Positions 36,893 through 46,900 of a DNA stretch of 64,000 nt are shown piece by piece. The notes below the pieces were generated by a model. It was not told the DNA's origin. It searched no databases and saw only the letters and a list, made by a program, of their open reading frames with translations. Made by a program: the position numbers and the translations under genes. Each line of letters starts with the position of its first letter. Position 1 is the stretch's first letter. This DNA is from Centroberyx gerrardi. Taxonomy: Eukaryota; Chordata; Actinopteri; Beryciformes; Berycidae. The DNA is taken from assembly GCF_048128805.1 (NCBI RefSeq), contig NC_135999.1:15291190-15355189 (forward strand). Direction: 5' to 3'.

Positions 36893-36991
36893 GCTCAAAT
36901 GACCAATAGTTGAAGTGTTGCTTTGTGACTGTGTTCGTGCTGCTGAGTGTGAAAAGGTGTTATATTCTCATAAAAAGCTAAGGTTTCTCAT
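36893..36991 (+). repeat. Internal duplication, copy R2
   Basis: Second copy of the 99-bp block, ending about 18 bp before the right terminal inverted repeat. Confidence 0.92.
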
Positions 36992-37029
36992 GTACAATTT
37001 AGCACATTGTGCTTGGACCCCATTCATGC

Positions 37030-37197
37030 GGCGATATTTGAACTTGTTGTTAAACTTGTTTACTTGTTGTAAATGAGTTCTTGTCGCACAATGCATTTTA
37101 AGTGCTGTGTCTGTCTTGTTGTACAGACGCATATTAACCATATCAAATTCTCATGTGTTGTCATTAGCGAATAAAGTGTGATTCTGATTCTGAAGAA
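37030..37197 (+). mobile_element. LINE 3'-end fragment with ATTCTG tail
   Basis: CGAATAAAGTGTGATTCTG followed by ATTCTG repeats is the typical 3' terminus of L2/CR1-like LINEs in fish (an ATAAAGT(T)GATTCTG tail). It lies on the same strand as the endonuclease fragment at 35106-35345, on the far side of the TIR element. Confidence 0.65.
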
Positions 37198-38193
37198 CTT
37201 CATACGGTTAACCCCACCCATATAGTACTCCAAGCAGGTTAAAAAAAGGCTTACATACTTACTTATTTCTTTACAGATTCCTGGGGCTGGTAATATATAA
37301 CTTGATTAAAACAGTGGACCATTTTGTCCATAATTAGACAGTATTGTATGCATTTCACATCAAAGCTCTAGTCAAAACCACTTGTCTAGTTTAAGCTATG
37401 ATTTGTTTTGTGATGCTTTGTGATGCTTTGTAGGAACAACAAGACCACAGATATGCACTTCATCTCCATTCAGGCTTTAATAATGTCAACCTGTAACATA
37501 GTCCTTCTAGGTTTTCAAAAAAACAAAACAAAACAAAAAAAATCTTGAAAAAGTGATGATCACACAACAGTTTTTTGGTCTCCATTAAAGGACAGTTAAG
37601 GTTAGGGGAATGCTCAGAGCAGTATTAACTCAAGCACATATCTCCATATGATTTCATGAACAGTGAGCCACCAACATGAGTTTCTCTGGGTACCTGGAGT
37701 TATGCCACTAAGTTGGCTTTAATTTTCCAACTTGTATTGACCTAGATATAACCCATGATGACTACAGACTCTTAAATAGTCTGTCAGAGGTTGACTGTTT
37801 GAGTCAAATCAAGGGATGCATATTAAATAATGGAAGTGTTGTACTAAAGTGCAATAACACTTTGTTTAAGCCAGTTTTTAGTAAAACAATTATCAGCTCA
37901 GTCATATCTCATGATAACCCCCACAGTACAGGGCAAAGATCATATCAGGAGAGAATAAAAGGGAAAAAGAGACAGGAAACTAAAGAAAAATGGAGAGGAA
38001 TGACAAACACAGATGGATTGATTGGGCTACGTACAATTAAAAGCAATAACTAAAAATATCATATTATGCAAAGAACAAAAAAAAACAAAAAAAAACCCAC
38101 AAACAGGACAAAAAGAAATCTGTAAACTCACTCTGTAATTGCAGTGAATGGCATTATAGAATCAAGATGGACATTCAACTTCCAGTGGCCACA

Positions 38194-38260
38194 GACACGC
38201 ACACGCACAAGCACACACACACACACACTCTCTCTCTATATAATAATACATATATATAAA
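38194..38260. repeat. (CA)n(CT)n(TA)n simple sequence
   Basis: CA repeats with G interruptions pass into CT and then TA repeats. Confidence 0.85.
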
Positions 38261-40932
38261 AGGGGAGTGAAGGGCCTCCACTTGATGTAGTACAGTTGAT
38301 GGTAGTATGGAGTTGTCTAGACCAAAAACAAATTATTGTCATTCAAGTTAGAAAGCTGTCCCAGCTAGTAGATGGTGATTGATGGGACAGTAACATGGCA
38401 TTATGCTCAGCTCAGTCAATGGAAATTTATCCAGATGTGAATGAAAAATCCTTGTCTGGGAAAAAATCAAATACAAAAAACAAACAACTTTAAAAGCGCA
38501 TCACCGCCACAATTACATTTCTCTATCACTTAATATCACTATTACTTCATTGTTAAATTTATTTACATGGAAATACTTTAACTATTATGCTTTGCTTTGT
38601 GTTGTTTTTCAGTGATCTGCATTTAAGTACACTTGAATATAAAATTGGATTTAGCCTTTTGATCAAACGTACAGTCCTTGCACTTATATCACACACAACA
38701 TCAGAGACAAAAACAATGATAGAATTCAGCTCTTGTGGTTTTAGGGTCCTCGCTTGACACTGACCTCCTGTCTCATTTTGTGCCACAGGTGTACAGACAC
38801 AGATACACCCTTGTTGCCCTCTATTCAAAATCTACACTTAGGGCATCACTTGGGCTTGGATAACCAAAATCATGGTTCTTCTCCTATTCTAAAGTTAATC
38901 CATCTGATGCCCGAGCCTCAAAATCTACACTGAAAACAAATAGCAGAGCAATGGTGCTGTCAATAATGCAGAGATTCTGACATCTTACTCATTTATGTTC
39001 ACCCAACATGGGGATTACTGTTGCTGAATTTAATTCAAACAAAATGTCAACTAATAAAACCTATGATGGCTTTAATTATTCTGTTGGGATGAATTATTTC
39101 GCTACAAGAACATACATTTTTTTATACTACATCCTTCATGTATTCCAGAGCTTAAAGCCACAAACTGTAATGACATGGGAGACTGAAGTATTAGCTGCAA
39201 TAACTCAAACAACACCTTGAAAAGCCAGTTTCACCAGTTTCTTGACAGTAATATCTCCTTACTGGTCACTTGTTTATGTTATGAGGCTGAGCTCGAAGTC
39301 ACCCACCGTCATACTTTGCATTTCAATACGCCCCAACGGTGACATTTTATCAATTCCAGATGATAGCTTTGAAAACATCCTCAGCCTAGAATGCACTTTG
39401 TGGAGGGTCAACAGAGAAACAGGCCAATAGCATTCTTGTTCTTGTTCTTGTTCTTCATGAAGTAAATCTTCTACATCGTATTGAACAATATGACTTTTCT
39501 AACCAGGCTCTTGCTCTCGAAGACCAGGTCAAGAGCTGGAGTGTTTAAGAATGGGTTGTTGGAGGAAATACAAAGAAACAAACAAAAAAAGTCAGGGCTC
39601 CAGACTAACTTTTTCCACTACTGGCAATGATGCCATTAGTATTTTCATTTGGTGGCACCAATACAAATCTGGTTGGTACCAATATGCCAGTCCATATGCT
39701 ATCATATTGAGTAAAAATATAAACCCTACTCAAATTAATGTGTTGTGCTAAGAAATGTCATTATGCTATACCGATTCAATAAAAATGAAGAAATCGCTAA
39801 TATATGGAATAAAGTGTTAAGACAGCTCAGTTCACATCCACAAAAAACACTTTTCAAGATGACTAAATCAGAGTTAATCAGCCTAATATGAGAGGACTGA
39901 AAATTAGCCCAAAACTACTTCTGTTGCACAAAGCCTAACCATAATACACTTATGATTTCACATCTCTTCGCCTACTACCATTATATTTTACAACCTGGCC
40001 TTCTTGAGAGCAAAATGAAAAGAAGGCTATTGTGTGTAGACATAGCATATCTCCAGAGTTGTTTCACTTCAGGAAATAATGTAGTGCCATAAACTCAAAG
40101 GCAAACTCTGTATCATGTCTATGGTGATTATGCCACTTCATTTCACTTAATTTCACTACCAATCCAAAATAATTGATGAGATAGGTCATTATTTACTTGC
40201 TTTATGTCCTTCTTGAGGGTTAAAATCAGTATTTATCTCATTATATCAGCCATTGAAGCCTATGCTACGCCTCACACAGGCTCTGAAACTGGTACAGTGG
40301 GTAATTACAGAGAGTCAGCTGTTGAAAAACACTGGTTATGAATCAGCTTTGACATACAATGGTGGTGTGTTGAGGTCTTCTCTCAACCTGCAATACATTC
40401 ATTACAAAATAATCACAATCAAAAACGAAAAAGAAAAGAAAAGAAAAGAAAGTCTCTAACTAGTAACTCTGCCCATATAAGCAAACCTTGCATATGCAGC
40501 AAATGTCAACTGGCTGAATTTTGCCCCTGGTAATGGTGCTCCCAAAGAAAATGCATGATGGCACTGACAGAAAAAGATGTTGCTGCAAAATGCAACTGAA
40601 AGGTTGTACTGTGGAGCCCTGGATGGAGAATGTGCAGAAGTAAGACCGAGATAAACAACAGTGTTAGAGAGGCAGTGAGAGGAAATCCTGAACACTAATC
40701 AGTTGGGACATGACTGTTGTGTCCATATTGAGGGTGAAGACAGAAATCTGGTCCAAATCCCCCTTATCCTGAGAAGGGGCCTGAGCTAATGATCGGTGCT
40801 GGAAGAGGGACGAGGCGGGGAGAATAGAAGATGTGTCCCCACCCTTGCTGATGTAAGGGAGGGTGCCTCTTACCATCTTCTCTATTTGTTTGGGTCGCAC
40901 ACCATGCTGGGAGACAGGCTGATACAGTCAGG

Positions 40933-43900
40933 TCAGAAGATGTCGGGGCATATGTCCCAGCCGCCTTGATCCTTAGCTTCCCAGTAACCGCCGCTGTAGA
41001 CATGCATGGTCTCTCCAGACATCGCATCATCTATCTTCTTGAACCACAGTGCTTGATAGTTGTCTTGATGTGTGCCTGAAGGAAACAGAAAAAACAATCT
41101 TTTACCAAGTGAAAGCTTTTGGGGGGCCGGAGATGAGGGATACAAGAAGAAGCCACTGAACCATGACAGCGTATCAAGGGAAAGGCGGTACGCTAAACGG
41201 CCTGGGGTCTTTCAGATGGTTGACTAAGAGGAATATGTGTAGCCATGGTTGTGGAAGTTGCAAAGATATTTCAAGTTTCTGACTGCACATTCTTCAGACA
41301 AACTTTTCAGGCAGAAAAACAAAAGCAGGTGACAATCATAGATTAGTACTTGATGAAATCACCAATTTGACACTCTTTTATACCATTTGGTGAGAACCAG
41401 ATTCACTAGTAATGCCAAGCCTGCCCAAGACCGCAGTATTCTGCTCAATGACAGACACAATGCTTCTCATTTAAATATGCAAGTACTCTGTCAGGTTGCT
41501 GTGCCAATTCTACAGTCAGCTACAACTGTGACTGCTAAAAGATTCCCCTAAAAGAAACGACTGCACCAAACACACAACTAACAAAAACAAAACAGAAGAC
41601 AGGGGGTGAAAGAGAGCAGGACTGATGTTACTTGCTTTTGACTGGAGTTCCATAAGGACCTTCCATGCCTTCCGCTAAGGGAGGACAAGATGGAAAGGGT
41701 GTAAAGAGGGAAAGATGGAAGATGAGCAGAGGGTTCTTACTCTAAACATATTAAAATAAAAATGAGCAGAAAATCTCAAATGATGCTACTGTATGTGCAT
41801 GTCAGAAGTGGAATACTTGCTTAAAAAAGGGGAGAGGGGGGGTCCATAAGGGGCTGAAAGAAAGAAGAGGGAAGGATGCATGTTTGGAAAACTGAGACAT
41901 AAAAGAACGGGTGTGACCTGAAGATGATTGATACAGGCAAAGAGACAGAGCAAGAGTGAGTGAAACTGTTAAGGGGCTACTTGCATGCAACAGGCGTATG
42001 AGGGGGAGAATCCTCTGTGTCAGCTGAACACCAGCAAAAAAAAAAAAGAAATAAATCATTAAAATCACAAAAAAACTCAAAAAGTACATGCTACCCAAAA
42101 TCTACACCAACAATTTGTTGAGAAATTGTTTTTTTCCCCTCCAACTCAGCCTAAGAGCGTATACAGTGGAATTTATTTTCAATTTAAAAGAGCCATGTGT
42201 AGCATTTCCAAACAATATATCCTTAACTGTGATACCTTGGTATAGTTACCTTAAACAAATGAGACCGTCGGTTGAGACAGTTGGTGGCCTCTATCTCATG
42301 CCAGAGGTATTGTTAGTGCTAGTATTTCTCATTTTTCTCATCAAAATTATTTTTCCATAGGCCTTTAACTTGTTCCACTATCTGTTATCTTCTCAATAGA
42401 GATTAGTAATAGAGACAAGTCCAGGGGTGGGGGGTTGGGAGTGTAATGAAATGCCAATGGGTAGGGAGCTTTTGTTCCAAAATAGAGTACGGGCCAGAAA
42501 ATTTGTTTTGAAATCCAGAAATCTCAGCACCCGGCAAAGTAATCCTTGAGTCATGGGTATTGATCAACAAGCCTATCAACCTCCCACAGATATATATCAG
42601 GGTGATTTCTTACTTATTACTCCTTTAAAATACTACACGTAGCATTTTAAAGAGCATTTTAAAAGCATTTTAAAATGCTACACATAGCATTTTAAAGAGC
42701 ACCACTCTATGTTAAGTGGAGAAGTGATACTTGCTTTCATCCGAAACCTCACTTGCTTCTGTGCCAATCTCCTCTGCATCAGCTAAATGGGACAGAAATG
42801 CATGAAGGGATGGGAAAAGGGTGAATGGATGAACTGTTTGCAAGGTGATGCAGAAGACATTTAGCACCTTCCTATTACACAGGCAAACATATCGTACATC
42901 TGTTCTTGTGTGTGTAGCCAATAAAAAAAAAAAGTGCACACCCAGAGTGGGAAAAGACTAAGAGAGGAGTACTTGCTTTTCAAAGGTGAGTCATTGATGG
43001 AATCCTCAGTGACAGCTTGTGGTTGAGACAGAGACAGGCAGACAAGGGATACCAAGACAGACAAAGTGGAAAAACAATGAATGGACAGAGAAACACTACA
43101 GGACAGAAACACCAGACACAATTCCTCATGTGGGTTGACCACCTTTGCTCCTATACTCAATCTCTCCTTTTCGCCATTTCTTCCATTTTTATAACTTCAC
43201 CATCCATTTCTACCTTTCCCACTACCTCTTTTTCCTTCTTATATGCATTCCTAAACATGGTTCCTTCCATAACTCCTCCTTTTCTTACCCTCCTCAGGTG
43301 GGCTGGCCGCCTTGACAGCCTCCCTCTCCCTCTCTCGACGGGCGATGCGCTGTTTTTCTTCTAGCCTCTGCTTCTCTGCGTTGGCCTCGTCCCAACGGCC
43401 TGCCTCCATTAGCCTCTGGTCCGGGCGCCGCCGGCTGTCTGTTGGCGCCACTCCCTCTTCAGGTTCGTTGAGGGTCAATGCCAGCGAGGAGAAGTAGTAC
43501 ATGGTCTCTGCTCCCTCTCTGTGTGATGTTAGGCATCACAGAAGATCACAGGAGCATAGAGATGCCAGACAAGGGGTGCAAAGAAAAACAAAGAATGACA
43601 AAGAATGAGAAAACGAGAGGGAAATGATAATCTATAATCTAACGATTTCATTTAAAGTCGCAATTAAAAGAAAAATGACCTTTTCACCTTTTCAAAAATG
43701 ACCTTTCCATCTCATAATATACACCTATTTAACAATAAATGCAAAAAAAATCACAAAATTTTAATTTATTGAATTTTTATATCCCATTACATTTACTTCC
43801 TGGAAAATGTGTATCTTTAGTGAAGACTTCATGGTGTACTAGTAGGCGTAAATACAAATTCTAACCATAATACCATCACATTCCTTTCTCTCCCTAATTG

Positions 43901-46900
43901 ATATCCCATTGGCTTACACTTTTGAATTATCACTCCTCGCATTATGTCCCGCTCCAATCTCCTGTTTCAAAAGGAAATCAAGACGCTTTCAAAATGCCGT
44001 TTCATTGTGATTTTAAGCTCCATGAACAGGTATGGGTCAAAAGAACACATTTTAATTTCCAAACTATGTTTCTAGAACATTCAGGAGTTGCTTTTATCTG
44101 ACATGTGCTTCTGATTAGCTGATCTGATTAGCAAAAAGTCGCTGTGGCTTTTTAATCTCCCCCCCCCATCTTTCTGCCCTACTTGTAGTTCCTTCGCAGC
44201 TCCATCAGTTTAAAAAACACCAATACACACCTCTGATTTCCTCATCATTGCCAGTCTCCTTTAAAACACACAAACTCACGGTAGAGGGTTCTTTCTCCAT
44301 ATTTCTTTGGCTTTCAGGGTCTGATAGACAGTCCTCTGTTTGCCTTCAGTGCCGTTCTCGCCTTTACTGCTCTGCATTATCCGGGAAAACTCCATCTTCT
44401 CATCCCATGTTCCCGACAGCACGTAATGGGCCTTCCCGTCCTTATCTGTTACCACTCCTGTTACCTGAGAGACAAACAATGCTTTCAGTTAAGAATGCAA
44501 CAAAACAGACCATTATACCCAGTGCAGGGGTTCACAGGATTAGTAGTTGCACAGCCTCAGGGTAGATATAAAATTTGGCCTTTTGCCTGAAACAAAGACT
44601 AAAGACTAAAGACGCACATTTCCTATTCCTGTATCAACGTGAAGCTGACATAGTTAACAATATCCCCAGTGTTACAGGGGGGAAAAAAACAGTACATTTT
44701 TGGAAGCTAGAAATGGAGAGTGCAAACCTCCACCAACGCAGAACAATTCTCCAACTTGAACTTCCTATCACTTGAATTTTAAAGGATAATTCCTGTCGTT
44801 TTCAACCTTACTGTCCTAGTTTTTAGCTCCATTACGCCGGGAGCTTTGCTCTCCAATACACACCGCAAGGGCCAAAGCAAATCCAACAGTTGAACCCAAA
44901 ATACGATTAAAACATGTCCATACCATTAGGATTTGCAATAAAGTCTCCATCTCCGTTAGTTTAATAGGTATTTGCAGAAAAAAAAGATAATTCTGTAATG
45001 CTGGAAATCCCAGATCAATTGTTCCTTGGCCCAAGGCCCATCTGTTCACCAAATATCATGGAAATCCATTTGAAGGTTTTTGAGATATCCTGCTGACAAA
45101 CTAACAAGGGCAAAAACATAATCTCCTTGGCGGAGGTAATTAGTATTATTCTGGATATCAAATATTAGCGTGTTATAAGCACCCTACCTAGCAACAGAGG
45201 TGTTGTGTTTCCTATTTTATCTCCTCATCATCATCATTATCATCACTGTTCAAAGAGAAGTCAAAAGCCCACCTTTCTGGCTACGTCTCTGGAGAAGTAA
45301 CTGTAGGGAGCAAACTTGAGGTGGCAGCGATCTCCTGTCCTGTGGTTCACCACATCGATCTCTCCTGACTGGCAGGGAAACAGGGAGAGACAAAATGTTT
45401 TGCTGTAGAAGACTTAAAAGGCCACATTAGTAGAATGATATGGTAAGCTTTCCATGAAGACCATATTTATAAAGCATTATGTCATTTGTTTATCCCTAGT
45501 TAGGAGTTGTATATAGTTAGGAGTTGTGTCATAATTCTTAATGAACATGGGTGTAGTATGGCACCATTATACCAATTCTCAAAACCCTTTTGAATGTGCA
45601 ACACATTTGTGCTAGTGCAGTCCAAAAACCACAAAACAGTAACCAATTACATACTATTTGAAGAGGTGGCAAAGAAAAAAGAAAATAAAAACAAAAAATA
45701 CCAACATAAGAGTGTTTATAACTATGTTCATAAATCATTGTGACTGACTTTTATATGCTAATGAATAAGTCTTTTTAATGCCCTTGTAAATCAAAATAGA
45801 TATAGTCTAAATAGAAAGTGTTACCCAATGATATTGCTGGCACACTAATGTTAAGTATACAAACTTTCAACTAAGGTACGCCACTAGAAAAGATAGTTGC
45901 CAGTTTGCAAAATTGCTTGCATGTGTGTGCAAAACAGAGATTTATTTATATGAAAACATTGCAGATTATTACGTTAAACAATGCTTTTATTTGTTTTGTA
46001 TTTGCAATCATGCATTGACAAAATCTCCAAATGTAGACGTAATTGTTGTGACCCCTAACCCCCTCAACCACTCCCCAGCTCCTCAACCATTATTATAACA
46101 TTATTATAACATCCTCACACAGGTTAGCATTACCTTCACTGATAATGTTCACATCTAAGCTTTGTGTTACCTGGTCAATCCATAATTTTCCCACAATGAT
46201 GTTGTGTACTGTGGTGGTGACTTTCTTCCAAGAGTAGTGATTGTTGCTCTTTTCAAATATGCACTGGATAGAACCTGGGGAGGGAGGGGGAAGCAAATTT
46301 AGAGTTGGCAACGGCAACTGAATTATGCCGCCATAGCTACAGTATACACTGAAATATGAGTTGAAATAAGAGATTAAGTGCAGGAATAAATTCCGCCAAA
46401 CAAACAACATTTTATCCAGTTATAATACTGTATCTATAGTTCAATATTGAGATTGACGAGATATTCTTCTAAGACCAACTGATAGGTGAACACTGCACTA
46501 AAGCAAAAAGACTACTAAGGGTGTAACACAAGTGTATTGTTACAGCTTGCTGCTTGGTTAACACACTCACACTTACCCAAGGGCATGATGGAGAGATATT
46601 TCCCTCTAAACTTGCTGGCCAGGGCGATCTCTTGTCTGAGGGTCCAGCCTCTTTCAGAGATGGCATGGTGAGCTGCAGCAGGTGGGTGGTGACTCACCTG
46701 GGAAGGGGCGAGGGCAGTGAAGAGAGAGAAGAGATAGGGAAGCAAGGATGAGAACAGGAGGGCCACTCAAGATACAAAGTGATAGAAAACACAAACTCTC
46801 CCTCCTTAAACTCCATTTCTTGGTCCATCCCTCTGTATTTCCTTCCTCACCTGCTCACAGAGGGAGCGGTAGCCACAGTCCCTTAGCCGATCCAGCTCAA

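Larger units (their letters stand above)
35553..37021. mobile_element. 1.47-kb non-autonomous element with terminal inverted repeats
   Basis: GGGGTCCAAGCAC at 35553-35565 is exactly inverted at 37009-37021, and the similarity extends about eight more bases with mismatches (GAAGTGCT against AATGTGCT). The interior has no transposase frame and contains the internal duplication 36605-36703/36893-36991. A GATCGGATTATTATTATTCC stretch near the left end is typical of an abundant fish repeat whose class I cannot assign. Clear target-site duplications are not visible. Confidence 0.7.
33524..40932. other. Repeat patchwork and osbp 3' side
   Basis: No cellular gene is supported between the ART-like gene and the osbp stop codon. 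33.5-37.2 kb is a mosaic of repeats described separately. 37.2-40.9 kb is AT-rich DNA downstream of the osbp stop and probably contains a long osbp 3' UTR. A hAT-like motif CAGGGCTCCAGACTAAC lies at about 39595. A CA/CT/TA simple tract lies at 38194-38260. Confidence 0.6.

Noticed and set aside
41636-43015. Reading the osbp mini-exons with the GT donor (GCAA|GTA) as the main form
   Set aside because: It makes every exon 1 mod 3 and breaks the conserved C-terminus. The bases after GTA differ among the five and lack the +5 G, while GCAAGT is perfectly shared and frame-preserving. Kept only as a possible alternative.
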